Positions 33,777-44,134 are shown, numbered from the stretch's first letter. The stretch is DNA of 64,000 nt from Advenella sp. FME57 (GCF_014897675.1 NZ_JABUXU010000009.1:1-64000), one strand, 5' to 3'. The notes: generated by a model not told the origin, from the letters alone. Made by a program: numbers and translations.

Positions 33777-35656
33777 TGCAGCAGGACTCGAAGAAATCCC
33801 CTGGCGCCGGCATGCTGCTTGGTGCCCTGGGGGTGGTCTATGGTGATATTGGCACCAGCCCGCTGTATACCATCCAGGCCAGCCTGAACGGCGCCGGCGT
33901 TGGCGTGGGTCAGGATTCCGTAATGGGTATCCTGTCCATCCTGTTCTGGCTGGTCATGATCGTGGTCTCGGTAAAATATGTCATTCTTGTGCTGCGCGCC
34001 GACAATAAGGGCGAGGGCGGGGTGCTGGCGCTTATGGAACTGGCGATCCGCAACATCAAACCCGGGTATCGGCCTATCCTGCTGGTACTCGGCATTTTCG
34101 GTGCCTGCCTGTTCTATGGTGACAGTGTTATCACCCCGGCCATTTCGGTGCTGTCGGCGCTGGAGGGCATCAGTGTTGTTTCGGACCGGCTTGATCACTG
34201 GATTCTACCCCTATCGATCATCATCATGATTGGCTTGTTCATGATCCAGTCTCACGGGACCGGGCTGGTCGGGCGTCTGTTCGGGCCGATCATGTTTGTC
34301 TGGTTTCTCGCGCTGGGATTGCTGGGTATCTGGAATATCATCGACAATCCAGTGGTGTTGCTGGCGCTTGAACCGATATATGCCTTGCGCTTCATCATCA
34401 ATGACCCGGCGCACAGTTTTCTGCTGCTTGGGTATGTTGTGCTTGCGCTGACTGGTGCTGAAGCGCTCTATGCCGATATGGGTCATTTCGGACGACCGGC
34501 CATCAGCCGGGCCTGGTTCTGGTTTGTGTTGCCTGCCTTGCTGCTTTGTTATTTCGGTCAGGGCGCCATGGTGATTCAGAATCCCGCCGCCGCGAAAAAT
34601 CCGTTCTTCATGTCTGTGCCGGTCTGGGGGCAAATTCCCATGGTCATTCTGGCGACCATGGCAACCATCATTGCCTCTCAGGCTGTCATTTCGGGCGCGT
34701 TTTCGGTCACGCGGCAGGCAGTGCAGATCGGTCTGTGGCCACGCATGGAAATACTGCATACTTCAAGCGAAGAAGAAGGGCAGATTTACATGCCGCGCGT
34801 CAATGGGCTGCTCTTTGTTGCTGTGATCGTTCTTGTGCTGGTGTTCCAGAGTTCTGAAAAACTTGCTCATGCATACGGCTTTGCTGTGACTGGTACGATG
34901 CTGATTACGTCGATTCTGGCCTTCAGTGTGATGCCCGGCATGTATAAGGGGTTTCGTCGGACCTTTATTTACGTGCTGCTCTGCATTTTTCTGATTATTG
35001 ACGTGCTGCTGTTTTCGGCCAATGCCATCAAGATCGAAGAGGGCGGCTGGCTGCCATTGCTCATTGCGTTGGGGTTGTTTACGCTGATGATGACTTGGCG
35101 CAAGGGACGCGAAAGGCTCGACAGGATTGATATTGACGAGGCGCAGCAACTTAAGCCGTTTCTGAATATGCTGTTGCACGATACTGTGCCCCGCGTTCCG
35201 GGCACGGCGGTATTCATGCATTCGAATCCGCAGCGTGTGCCATCAGCCCTGTTGCATAATCTGAAGCACAACAAGGTATTGCATGAGCAATTGGTCTTTT
35301 TGTCGGTGAAAAGCGCCGATGTGCCTTTTATCTCGCAGGAGGAGAGGTTTGTGATTTCCGAGGTCGACGCTAATGCCTGGCAGGTCACGGCGACCTATGG
35401 GTTCAAGCAGGAACCCAATGTACCCGAAGTGCTCGAGCAGGTTCATGCAGCACATCCGCAGATTGATTTGTCGCCGATGGTGGTGTCCTATTTCATGTCG
35501 CGCCAGACCATCATGGTGTCAAACCGTGCGCCATTGATCAAGCGCTACCGCCGCAGGCTATTTGCCTTTATGTCCCGCAACGCAGCGCGCAGTACGCGTT
35601 TTTACAAGATTCCGCCCAATCGGGTGATTGAAATGGGCATACAGGTCGAACTGTAG
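33776..35656 (+). CDS. kup: Low-affinity potassium transporter Kup
   Basis: The 626-residue protein begins with a soluble start, then GALGVVYGDIGTSPLY, the Kup/HAK/KT signature, and twelve membrane helices, with a C-terminal cytosolic domain of about 150 residues. Kup imports K+ with protons and is constitutive in E. coli. Here it lies in the same transcription unit as a two-component system and overlaps the kinase gene by one base, which is unusual. The AAAGG in the end of the kinase gene serves as ribosome site. Confidence 0.95.
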   Translation: MQQDSKKSPGAGMLLGALGVVYGDIGTSPLYTIQASLNGAGVGVGQDSVMGILSILFWLVMIVVSVKYVILVLRADNKGEGGVLALMELAIRNIKPGYRPILLVLGIFGACLFYGDSVITPAISVLSALEGISVVSDRLDHWILPLSIIIMIGLFMIQSHGTGLVGRLFGPIMFVWFLALGLLGIWNIIDNPVVLLALEPIYALRFIINDPAHSFLLLGYVVLALTGAEALYADMGHFGRPAISRAWFWFVLPALLLCYFGQGAMVIQNPAAAKNPFFMSVPVWGQIPMVILATMATIIASQAVISGAFSVTRQAVQIGLWPRMEILHTSSEEEGQIYMPRVNGLLFVAVIVLVLVFQSSEKLAHAYGFAVTGTMLITSILAFSVMPGMYKGFRRTFIYVLLCIFLIIDVLLFSANAIKIEEGGWLPLLIALGLFTLMMTWRKGRERLDRIDIDEAQQLKPFLNMLLHDTVPRVPGTAVFMHSNPQRVPSALLHNLKHNKVLHEQLVFLSVKSADVPFISQEERFVISEVDANAWQVTATYGFKQEPNVPEVLEQVHAAHPQIDLSPMVVSYFMSRQTIMVSNRAPLIKRYRRRLFAFMSRNAARSTRFYKIPPNRVIEMGIQVEL

Positions 35657-35795
35657 CCTGGCATATCCGGTCTCACATACCCGGGTGCTTGCGGCAATAC
35701 CAACAGGCAAACGCGGCAACGCTGCAACGACTACGCGGTCGCAACTACCTTGCAAGGCAGCAATGGCCTGACAGCGCAGCGAGGAGGTGCAGGGT

Positions 35796-35855
35796 ACCTA
35801 ACGACGTAGCATGGCACCTAACGACGTAACATGGCATTAAACGACGTAACAAGGG
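35796..35855 (+). repeat. Three tandem 20-bp repeats
   Basis: Units at 35796-35815, 35816-35835 and 35836-35855 share the core ACGACGTARCATGGC with few differences; the third is more diverged at both ends. The repeats lie between two convergent gene ends, downstream of kup. Confidence 0.7.
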
Positions 35856-35956
35856 ACAGAGCCTGCCGCTCACGCTTGCACGCCGGCAGCCCCTTCGGTA
35901 TATGTACTGCGCTTTTTGTTGGCAATCGCCCGGCTGCTCCGGGCAATCGTGCAGAT

Positions 35957-35985
35957 AAAACAAAACCGCCGGCAAAGCCGGCGGT
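35957..35985 (-). terminator. Terminator of argG
   Basis: A perfect 9-bp stem, ACCGCCGGC/GCCGGCGGT, with a three-base loop is followed on the minus strand by TTTTGTTTTA. Strong intrinsic terminator. Confidence 0.85.
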
Positions 35986-36009
35986 CAGTTCATAACAGGG
36001 CGCAGTAAT

Positions 36010-37230
36010 TTATTTACGGCCAGCTGTGGTTTCAATGCGCATACGCAGCGCGTTCAGCTTGATGAAGCCACCCGCGTCCGCCTGGTTGTATGCACCACCA
36101 TCATCGTCAAAGGTAGCAATGGTTTTGTCAAACAAGGTATCTTTTGAATCACGGGCGACGGTGTAAACATTGCCTTTGTATAGTTTCAGGCGTACCCAGC
36201 CATTGACGAACTGTTGAGAGTGATCAATCAGCACCTGCAGCGCCTTGCGCTCCGGAGACCACCAATATCCGTTATAGACCAAAGCTGCATAGCGGGGCAT
36301 CAGGTCGTCTTTCAGATGGGCGACTTCGCGGTCAAGGGTAATGGACTCGATGGCGCGATGTCCGCGCAGCATGATGGTGCCACCCGGTGTTTCGTAACAT
36401 CCGCGGGACTTCATGCCGACATAGCGGTTTTCGACCAGGTCAAGACGGCCGATGCCATGCTTGCCACCCAGTTCGTTCAGTCTGGTCAGCACCTGGGCCG
36501 GCGTGAGCTTTTCGCCGTTGATGCCGACGATATCGCCGCGTTCGTATTCCAGATCCACATATTCCGGGGTATCGGGAGCCTGTTCGGGAGAGACCGTCCA
36601 GCGCCACATGCTTTCTTCGGCTTCGGCCTTGGGGTCTTCCAGATGGCGGCCTTCGAAGCTGATATGCAGCAGATTGGCGTCCATGGAATAGGGTGCGCCC
36701 CCATTCTTGTGTTTCATGTCGATTTCGATGCCTGCTTTTTCAGCGTAGGACAGCAGTTTTTCGCGCGACAGCAGGTCCCACTCGCGCCATGGCGCAATAA
36801 CCTTGATGGCGGGGTTCAGCGCGTAATAGCCCAGTTCGAAACGAACCTGGTCGTTGCCTTTGCCGGTTGCGCCATGTGATACGGAATCGGCGCCGACCTG
36901 ATTGGCAATTTCGATCTGGCGTTTGGCGATCAGCGGACGGGCAATGGAGGTGCCCAGCAAATATTCGCCTTCGTATACTGCATTGGCGCGAAACATGGGG
37001 AAAACGAAATCACGCACGAATTCTTCGCGCAAATCGTCAATAAAAATGTTCTCGGGCTTGATGCCGAATTTTTCAGCCTTGCGGCGTGCGGGCTCAAGCT
37101 CTTCGCCTTGTCCGATATCGGCGGTAAATGTAATGACTTCACACTGATAGGTATCTTGCAGCCATTTCAGAATGACAGAGGTATCAAGACCGCCGGAGTA
37201 GGCGAGAACAACTTTTTTGACTTCGCTCAT
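36010..37230 (-). CDS. argG: Argininosuccinate synthase
   Basis: The 406-residue enzyme begins [20 protein letters not shown], containing the PP-loop AYSGGLDTS, and has the expected ATP-, citrulline- and aspartate-binding segments ([21 protein letters not shown]). It condenses citrulline and aspartate with ATP in arginine synthesis. Length and N-terminus match the short bacterial family. argF is the next gene upstream on the same strand (gap 194 bp), giving two consecutive steps of the pathway. Confidence 0.97.
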   Translation of the reverse strand: MSEVKKVVLAYSGGLDTSVILKWLQDTYQCEVITFTADIGQGEELEPARRKAEKFGIKPENIFIDDLREEFVRDFVFPMFRANAVYEGEYLLGTSIARPLIAKRQIEIANQVGADSVSHGATGKGNDQVRFELGYYALNPAIKVIAPWREWDLLSREKLLSYAEKAGIEIDMKHKNGGAPYSMDANLLHISFEGRHLEDPKAEAEESMWRWTVSPEQAPDTPEYVDLEYERGDIVGINGEKLTPAQVLTRLNELGGKHGIGRLDLVENRYVGMKSRGCYETPGGTIMLRGHRAIESITLDREVAHLKDDLMPRYAALVYNGYWWSPERKALQVLIDHSQQFVNGWVRLKLYKGNVYTVARDSKDTLFDKTIATFDDDGGAYNQADAGGFIKLNALRMRIETTAGRK

Positions 37231-37424
37231 TAGGAACTCGTATATTTAGCAGGTTGTGAGAAATAGCTCGGATGTCGGGCTGAGGCGGGCCGCCGGATGT
37301 CCGGCAGCGCGTAACACTGCATCAGGGGCTTGTGGCAGATATTGCCATGAAACCTTTGCTGCTGCGCGTGTTCAGATGCGACGCATAGACGGTATTTTAA
37401 CGCGTTTCATGATTGCTGGCAGTC

Positions 37425-38375
37425 TCAGGCTTGTACGTCGGGCAATCGTCCGAGCAGCAGAAATTCCATCAGAGCCTTTTGTGCATGCAGACGGTTTTCA
37501 GCTTCGTCCCAGACGACACTTTGCGGGCCGTCAATCACCTCGCCGGTGACTTCTTCGCCACGGTGCGCAGGCAGGCAATGCATGAACAACGCGTCCGATT
37601 GCGCAGCCTGCATGAGCTGGCTGTTGACCTGCCAGTTTTTGAATGCACGTTTGCGTTTTTCGTTTTCTTCTTCGTAGCCCATACTGGTCCACACATCGGT
37701 GGTAACCAGACTGGCGCCGCGGCATGCGGCGGCCGGGTCGTCAAACTGTTCCAGCACATCGCTGGAAACGCCTGCAATCCGGTCTTCTTCGAGGCGGTAA
37801 CCTTTAGGAGCCGAGACATGCATTTTGAACCCCAGCAATTGGGCTGCCTGAATCCAGGTATAGGCCATATTGTTGGCGTCGCCAATCCAGGCAACGGTTT
37901 TGCCCTTGATGGCGCCGCGATGCTCCATATAAGTCAGGATATCGGCCAGGATCTGGCAGGGATGAAATTCGTTGGTCAGTCCGTTGATGACCGGTACCCT
38001 CGAGTGGGCGGCAAAGCGCTCGATACGCGTCTGTTCAAAGGTACGAATCATGATGATATCGACCATCCGAGAAATCACGCGTGCCGTATCTTCTATCGGT
38101 TCGGCGCGACCCAGTTGCGAATCTGTGGTGGTCAGGTGAATCACCGAACCGCCCATTTGGTACATGCCGGCCTCAAACGATACTCGGGTGCGGGTGCTGG
38201 CTTTTTCAAAAACCATCGCCAGCGTACGATCGTGCAGCGGCATATGCGGCTCGTATCGCTTGAATTTGCTTTTGATGATCAGCGCGCGATTGAGCACGTA
38301 GAGGAGTTCGTCAGAAGTAAAGTCTTTGATCTGCAGGAAATGCCGCATCGGGCCGGTCGATTGCAAGGTTGTCAT
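37425..38375 (-). CDS. argF: Ornithine carbamoyltransferase
   Basis: The 316-residue enzyme has the carbamoyl-phosphate-binding EKASTRTRVSFE (near 56-67), the FHPCQILAD motif, and the ornithine-binding MHCLPAHRGEEV. It makes citrulline from ornithine and carbamoyl phosphate. The start at 38375 has no strong ribosome site. It is divergent from the DUF3579 gene and upstream of argG. No Arg box can be singled out in the A/T-rich intergenic DNA. Confidence 0.96.
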   Translation of the reverse strand: MTTLQSTGPMRHFLQIKDFTSDELLYVLNRALIIKSKFKRYEPHMPLHDRTLAMVFEKASTRTRVSFEAGMYQMGGSVIHLTTTDSQLGRAEPIEDTARVISRMVDIIMIRTFEQTRIERFAAHSRVPVINGLTNEFHPCQILADILTYMEHRGAIKGKTVAWIGDANNMAYTWIQAAQLLGFKMHVSAPKGYRLEEDRIAGVSSDVLEQFDDPAAACRGASLVTTDVWTSMGYEEENEKRKRAFKNWQVNSQLMQAAQSDALFMHCLPAHRGEEVTGEVIDGPQSVVWDEAENRLHAQKALMEFLLLGRLPDVQA

Positions 38376-38398
38376 GGCAGGATGATTCAGTCGCTAAC

Positions 38399-38431
38399 GT
38401 AAACAAATAAACAGGTAAACAAATAAAACAG
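38399..38431 (+). repeat. A-rich direct repeat in the argF/DUF3579 gap
   Basis: GTAAACAAATAAACAG and GTAAACAAATAAAACAG are in tandem, directly upstream of argF. It may contribute to the promoter region. Confidence 0.5.
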
Positions 38432-38667
38432 AAAACCCGTAGTAAACAGGAAAAAGAAAAACAAAATATGGCTCCCGGCGGCACTCCGTGCAGGAGATGC
38501 CAGGCGATTGTCTTGAGAGGGAATGGGCGTGTTCCGGCACCGGGATATATCTGTTGTTTCTTTCATATAACCCGGCAAATTGCCGGTGCCGCCAGACGCT
38601 ATCATATACAATTCTGTCTTTAGTATATCTTTGTTCTCTGACGGTTTTTATTGCAAGAGACTTTTTC

Positions 38668-38967
38668 TTGAAGATAATTGAAGTGCAACAATTAATTATC
38701 CACGGAGTGACCGAAGAAGGCCAGCGCTTTCGCCCGAGCGACTGGGCGGAAAGGCTCGCCGGCGTGATGTCGCACTTTCGCCCCGGCGGCAATGTTGGCC
38801 CGGGAAATCACATTACCTATTCGCCCTATGTTGTGCCCAATATCATTGATGGCGTCAAATGTGTGATTGTTGACTTTCGCCTGCGCGAACTCGAGCCCCT
38901 GGCCTGGAAATTTGTCGCTGACTTTGCCAAAGATAACAAGCTCAAAACGTCCGAACGGACACGCTGA
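38668..38967 (+). CDS. DUF3579 family protein
   Basis: The 99-residue protein reads QLIIHGVTEEGQRFRPSDW, AERLAGVMSHFRPGG, SPYVVPNIIDGVKCVIVDF, the conserved core of DUF3579. The gene is commonly next to argF in betaproteobacteria, but its function is unknown. The start is not an ATG: a TTG at 38668 with AAGAGA upstream is most likely; a GTG at 38683 would remove five residues. It is divergently arranged with argF. Confidence 0.75.
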   Translation: MKIIEVQQLIIHGVTEEGQRFRPSDWAERLAGVMSHFRPGGNVGPGNHITYSPYVVPNIIDGVKCVIVDFRLRELEPLAWKFVADFAKDNKLKTSERTR

Positions 38968-39026
38968 TTGTCTTTCGATTTCTCCCTTTTATTCCAGATT
39001 TGTCTGACCCGTTCTCGTAATTAGAC

Positions 39027-39050
39027 CCACCCCTTTAGATAAGGGGGTGG
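39027..39050. terminator. Possible hairpin terminator after the DUF3579 gene
   Basis: CCACCCCTT and AAGGGGGTGG pair with one bulged base, 59 bp downstream of the stop codon. No U tail follows. Confidence 0.3.
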
Positions 39051-39555
39051 ATGCTGCGCGCGTAGCTTGTGGCCGGTTGGGTGTCGCATTATCCAGACAG
39101 CATCGGCGGTTTTTCCGGGGGATATCGGCGTATGTCCTGGCAGCGTCTGCGTATGTCATGTCAGTTTCTGAGCGCTGCGAGCGGAAAAATATCCGCAATG
39201 CGCACTGAGTGTGACGATGGTCGGGAGTGGGGTGCGGCAGACGAAGATAGCGATTTGCGTTCGTATTGCGAGCAAGTTGTCTGTAGGCAAATTGTACCGG
39301 TCGGCCTGGACACGGGCATGTGACGCATGGTCGGTCCGCGCAGGGCCTTTTTGCCAGGGGCCCGGGCGTATTTTGTATTCAATAAGTGTCGCAGCTGGTA
39401 CGAAGTGGCTTGGGCCTCACGTTCCAGGAATCGTCAGGCGTGCATAGGCTGTCGCGAACGAAAACTGTTGGACAGAAAACGCAATTTAACTCAATGGCGA
39501 GGCAATGGCTTGGGGGCGTGAGCGTATATCGGTATATTACCGAAAGTCGACAAAG

Positions 39556-39586
39556 CATAAAGCGCGGCCTAAAGCCACGCTTTATG
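39556..39586 (-). terminator. 31-nt hairpin downstream of rpsT
   Basis: CATAAAGCGCGGC and GCCACGCTTTATG, complementary but for one pair that becomes G-U in the minus-strand RNA, flank a CTAAA loop. On the minus strand it sits about 105 nt after the rpsT stop and is followed by CTTTGTC. It is probably the end of the rpsT transcript. Confidence 0.45.
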
Positions 39587-39690
39587 ATTACCATTGACGC
39601 AAACCGTGAGGCTTGCCGGTATTTGGTGCGATGCGGCTGGTGCGCGCTATCGCTTATCCTGCCCCGGCAAGGTACTGCCAGAGATGCAGA

Positions 39691-39957
39691 TCAGGCGCTG
39701 ATTGAGCGGATTGCAGCAGACAGGCGGCTTTTGTGACGGGCAGCTTTGTTTTTATGGATGATTTTTTTGTCGGCTACGCGATCAATGACGCTGGTTGCCT
39801 TGGCAAACACTTCGTTTGCGGCAGTCTGGTCGCCGGCGTCAATTGCCTGACGTACGCGTTTGACAGACGTGCGCAGCAGTGAGCGCAGACTGGAGTTGTG
39901 TTTGTTACGAGCAACGGATTGACGTGCACGTTTGCGTGCTTGTGCAGTATTGGCCAT
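39691..39957 (-). CDS. rpsT: 30S ribosomal protein S20
   Basis: The 88-residue basic protein begins [19 protein letters not shown] and is rich in Lys and Arg, as in S20 throughout bacteria. It binds the 5' domain of 16S rRNA early in 30S assembly. It stands alone, and murJ lies upstream on the same strand with a 190-bp gap that should hold the rpsT promoter. Confidence 0.97.
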   Translation of the reverse strand: MANTAQARKRARQSVARNKHNSSLRSLLRTSVKRVRQAIDAGDQTAANEVFAKATSVIDRVADKKIIHKNKAARHKSRLSAAIRSISA

Positions 39958-40147
39958 GGTAGTTCTTTAATTAAGTTAATTCAGCAAAGTCTGGTAGTTT
40001 AGCATATTCATCGTGGTATGCAAGAAATCTGTGCAAAAACACTGGTTTACGCCGCATTTTTACAGATTTGTGCGCTTAGGACAACAACAATCCCGCGCTG
40101 GCGGCCCGTGATCCGATGTGTCGTGGTCGGCACGGGCATTGGCGCTG

Positions 40148-41761
40148 TCAGCGACGGCGCGTGAAATCGGCTGGCCGAAACCCCGCCAGGAACAGCGCAG
40201 CGAAGTAGACCAGCCCGCAGGAAACCAGCAGGGTAATCAATGTCAGCAGGCGCGACAGGGTAAAGGTCACATGCGCGGGCAATAGCTGCGCGAGTGCGCC
40301 GTTGATCCATGTGTTGATGGTGCCAGGAGTCAGGGCGGTCCAGCTCATATATTGCTGCAAAAACAGAATCCACAAGGCCAGTGCGACCACGGCGGGCGTC
40401 AGTCTTACGAAAAAAGCCAGCCATCCAGCGTGAGGCTGGTAAATGTTCTTGCGGCGCAGCCCCACCAGCAGGCATAGTGCGTTCACCGTCGCGCCCAGTC
40501 CGATGGACAGCGCAAGGCCGGCGTGGTGGATAAACGGGACAAAAATCAGATTCATGATTTGCGTAAAAATGAGTACGCCAATGGCGATTTTTACTGGTGT
40601 CCGAATGTCCTGTTTTGCGTAGAAACCAGGCGCCAGGATCTTGACGGCCAGAATGCCGATCAGCCCGACCGCATATGCCATGACCGACAGACGGGTTTGC
40701 TGTACGTCGGCGGCATTGAAGGCGCCATAATTGAACAGGGTGGCAACCAGCGCGTCCGAAGCCAGCGCCAGCCCCAGGGCGGCGGGCAATCCGAGCAGCA
40801 GTACCAGTTTCAGGCCCCAATCTAGCAGATGGCTATAGGCCTGAGTATCCTGTTTACTGTGTGCAGCCGACAGGCTGGGCAATAGCACTGTCCCCAGCGC
40901 AACCCCCAGCAGGGCGGTGGGAAATTCCATCAGCCGGTCGGCGAACGAGAGCCAGGTGACGCTGCCGGCGGGCAACCAGGTTGCAATATTGGTGTTGATC
41001 AGAATAGAGATCTGGGCGACCGACACGCCCAGTGTCGCCGGTCCCATCTGGCGGATGATCCTGCGCACCAGCGGATCGGCCCAGGCGTTTTTGACATTCA
41101 ATGAAAACCGGGGAGTCAGTCCCAGCCTTGCCAGGGCTACCCATTGCATGATCAACTGGGCGACACCGCCAAGCATGACGCCTACAGCCAGGGCGTAAAC
41201 GGGCGTGGTAAACATGTCCGTAAACAGCACGCAGGCCAAGATCATCGACAGATTGAGCAGGATGGGCGTGAACGCCGGGATGGCAAACCGGCTCCAGGTG
41301 TTGAGCACGGCAGAGGCAAAGGCGACCAGCGACATGCACAGGATATACGGGAACATCACCCGCGTCATCCATACAGCGGATTCAAACGCGGTATCAGTGG
41401 ATGCGTGGGACATCCCGGTGGCCATCGCGGTAACAACCCATGGCGCAGCGATAATGCCCAGGACGGTGATCAGCATTAGCGCATAAAGCAGTACGATAAA
41501 TACGTGATCCAGCAGCACCTTGACTTTGTCCTGGTCGTGCCGGTTACGCGCTTCGCCAAGAATCGGCACGAATGCCTGGGAGAAAGCGCCTTCCGCAAAC
41601 AGGCGGCGCAACAGGTTGGGGATCCGGAATGCAACCCAGAACGCGTCGGTCAGCGGGCTGGCGCCGAAGGTTCGGGCAACCAGAATATCGCGGGCCAGGC
41701 CCGAGATGCGCGACAGCAAGGTAAGGCCGCTGATGGTGGCGGCAGACCGTAAAAGGCTCAT
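40148..41761 (-). CDS. murJ: Lipid II flippase MurJ
   Basis: The 537-residue protein has about fourteen membrane helices of the MATE-like MOP superfamily. Its N-terminus MSLLRSAATISGLTLLSRISG and the next segment ARTFGASPLTDAFWVAFRIPNLLRR are typical of MurJ (MviN). It moves lipid II across the inner membrane for peptidoglycan synthesis. I start at the ATG at 41761; a TTG seven codons earlier falls in the U tract of the upstream terminator. Confidence 0.95.
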   Translation of the reverse strand: MSLLRSAATISGLTLLSRISGLARDILVARTFGASPLTDAFWVAFRIPNLLRRLFAEGAFSQAFVPILGEARNRHDQDKVKVLLDHVFIVLLYALMLITVLGIIAAPWVVTAMATGMSHASTDTAFESAVWMTRVMFPYILCMSLVAFASAVLNTWSRFAIPAFTPILLNLSMILACVLFTDMFTTPVYALAVGVMLGGVAQLIMQWVALARLGLTPRFSLNVKNAWADPLVRRIIRQMGPATLGVSVAQISILINTNIATWLPAGSVTWLSFADRLMEFPTALLGVALGTVLLPSLSAAHSKQDTQAYSHLLDWGLKLVLLLGLPAALGLALASDALVATLFNYGAFNAADVQQTRLSVMAYAVGLIGILAVKILAPGFYAKQDIRTPVKIAIGVLIFTQIMNLIFVPFIHHAGLALSIGLGATVNALCLLVGLRRKNIYQPHAGWLAFFVRLTPAVVALALWILFLQQYMSWTALTPGTINTWINGALAQLLPAHVTFTLSRLLTLITLLVSCGLVYFAALFLAGFRPADFTRRR

Positions 41762-41770
41762 GGAATTGTC

Positions 41771-41820
41771 AGAAAAAAACAAGGCACGTGAATATTACGC
41801 CTTTGGCGAACTCACGTGCC
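41771..41820 (-). terminator. Terminator of the lpxK-adk-SDR operon
   Basis: GGCACGTGA and TCACGTGCC (41783-41820) form a perfect 9-bp outer stem, with a further short stem inside. On the minus strand TTGTTTTTTT follows. It separates the operon from murJ. Confidence 0.85.
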
Positions 41821-41843
41821 TGTGATCGGGATGACAGTAAAAA

Positions 41844-42602
41844 TTATTTTGGCGCAAGCCGGATGGCGCCGTCAAGCCGAATGGTCTCGCCGTTGATCAT
41901 TTCGTTGGTAATGATGCTATAGACCAATTTGGCGTAATCCTGCGGTGTTCCCAGGCGTGACGGAAAGGGGATGTTTGCCGCCAGCGAATCCTGCACTTCC
42001 TGGGGCATGCCAAAAATCATGGGCGTGCCGAAAATACCGGGAGCGATGGTGTTGCAGCGGATGCCGGAGCGGGCCAGATCGCGGGCAACGGGTAATGTCA
42101 TGCCGACGACACCGGCTTTTGAGGCCGAATAGGCGGCCTGGCCGATCTGCCCTTCATAGGCAGCCACCGACGCCGTGTTGATGACGACGCCGCGCTCCCC
42201 TGTGGGTTCCGGCTCGTTGCTGTTCATGGCGTGTGCAGCCAGGCGCAACATGTTGAATGAACCGATCAGGTTCACAGCGATGACTTTCTGGAAAAGATCA
42301 AGGGGGTGCGGCCCGGTTTTGCCAACCGTACGCGAAGCAGGCGCGATGCCGGCGCAATTGATCAGGCCGACCAGCTTTCCGGCAGCCGTGGCGGCGTTCA
42401 CGACGGCGCTCGCGTCTTCTTCAAGAGTAACGTCACAGTGTACGTATTGCTGGTTCAGTTCGCTGGCAAGCTGCTGGCCCGGCTCGTCCTGAACATCGGC
42501 AATAATAACCTGTGCACCTTGTTCGACCAGCATTCTTGCCGTGCCGGCGCCAAGGCCCGATGCACCGCCGGTGACGATAAAAACTTTATCCCTGATTTCC
42601 AT
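41844..42602 (-). CDS. SDR-family 3-hydroxyacyl-CoA dehydrogenase
   Basis: The 252-residue short-chain dehydrogenase has the NAD motif TGGASGLG (11-18), NTASVAAYEG with the catalytic Ser and YSASKAGV with the Tyr-Lys pair. The sequence resembles type II 3-hydroxyacyl-CoA dehydrogenases (HSD17B10 group), which reversibly oxidise 3-hydroxyacyl-CoA in fatty acid or branched-chain amino acid breakdown. The start follows GAGGAAA. It is the last gene of the operon with adk, 17 bp behind it, ahead of the strong terminator. Confidence 0.8.
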   Translation of the reverse strand: MEIRDKVFIVTGGASGLGAGTARMLVEQGAQVIIADVQDEPGQQLASELNQQYVHCDVTLEEDASAVVNAATAAGKLVGLINCAGIAPASRTVGKTGPHPLDLFQKVIAVNLIGSFNMLRLAAHAMNSNEPEPTGERGVVINTASVAAYEGQIGQAAYSASKAGVVGMTLPVARDLARSGIRCNTIAPGIFGTPMIFGMPQEVQDSLAANIPFPSRLGTPQDYAKLVYSIITNEMINGETIRLDGAIRLAPK

Positions 42603-42619
42603 TTACTTTCCTCGCGATG

Positions 42620-43324
<705 letters not shown>

Positions 43325-43344
43325 TTATATGATGCATTGCAAAA

Positions 43345-44133
43345 TTAAACCGAGTTGCGGTAAAAACCGCGAACTCGTTCGAGATCTTCCTGTGTATCGA
43401 CGCCCGGCATGGGCGCGCTGGTGGTCACCAGCACGTGGATACGGAACCCGTGCTCCAGTGCCCGGAGCTGTTCGAGCGACTCGAAGGTTTCCAGCGGCCC
43501 CTGACGGAGGGACGGGAAAATTTTCAGGAACCCGCTACGATAAGCGTATAACCCAATATGATGCAATGCGGGAAAACCTGTAGGCAATGCGGATGGCTCG
43601 GTCCCGGAACAGGCGCTATCGGCAGCAAAATGGTTGCGTGCCCAAGGGATGGGTGCCCGGGAAAAATACAGCGCGTACTGGTCAGTCGAGCAAACCACCT
43701 TGACAATATTCGGATTGAAAAAATCCTGCTGGCCAGCCAGCGGATAGGCGCAGGTTGATATGGCGGCCGTGCTGTGGGCTAGCAGATCCCCTGCCGTCAG
43801 GTTGATGATGTCCGGTTCGATCAAAGGCTCATCACCCTGAACGTTAACGATGACCTGATCATCCGGCAGTGCCAGCTGCGCAACTACTTCGGCCAGCCTG
43901 TCGGTACCCGACGGATGGTCGGCACGGGTAAGCAAAGGCGTATAGCCGTGGTGGCGCGCAACGTCGGCGATGTGCGGATCATCGGTGGCAATGTAAACCT
44001 GGCTGGCCGCAGAGCGTGCCGCCTGCTGGGCAGTACGCACGACCATGGGCAGGCCGCCGATATCGGCCAGCATTTTACCGGGCAGCCGAGTAGAAGCGGC
44101 GCGGGCCGGCACTATAACGATAAAACCTGCCAT
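43345..44133 (-). CDS. kdsB: 3-deoxy-manno-octulosonate cytidylyltransferase
   Basis: The 262-residue enzyme has the CMP-Kdo synthetase motifs: VIVPARAASTRLPGKMLADIGG (nucleotide-binding) and VNVQGDEPLIEP. It activates Kdo with CTP for attachment to lipid A. It lies one base downstream of the Trm112-like gene and 65 bp upstream of adk; the same order, with lpxK at the head, is common in betaproteobacteria. Confidence 0.96.
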   Translation of the reverse strand: MAGFIVIVPARAASTRLPGKMLADIGGLPMVVRTAQQAARSAASQVYIATDDPHIADVARHHGYTPLLTRADHPSGTDRLAEVVAQLALPDDQVIVNVQGDEPLIEPDIINLTAGDLLAHSTAAISTCAYPLAGQQDFFNPNIVKVVCSTDQYALYFSRAPIPWARNHFAADSACSGTEPSALPTGFPALHHIGLYAYRSGFLKIFPSLRQGPLETFESLEQLRALEHGFRIHVLVTTSAPMPGVDTQEDLERVRGFYRNSV

Positions 44134-44134
44134 A

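Larger units (their letters stand above)
35657..36009. other. Intergenic region between kup and argG
   Basis: Convergent genes flank this 353-bp gap. It contains the three 20-bp tandem repeats and the argG terminator, both listed separately, and no gene. Confidence 0.55.
38968..39690. other. Gene-free region between the DUF3579 gene and rpsT
   Basis: Over 720 bp I find no supportable gene. Two hairpins are visible: 39027-39050 (CCACCCCTT/AAGGGGGTGG with a one-base bulge) and 39556-39586. The remainder has stops in all frames and no recognisable motif. It may contain a small RNA, but no specific evidence supports one. Confidence 0.5.
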
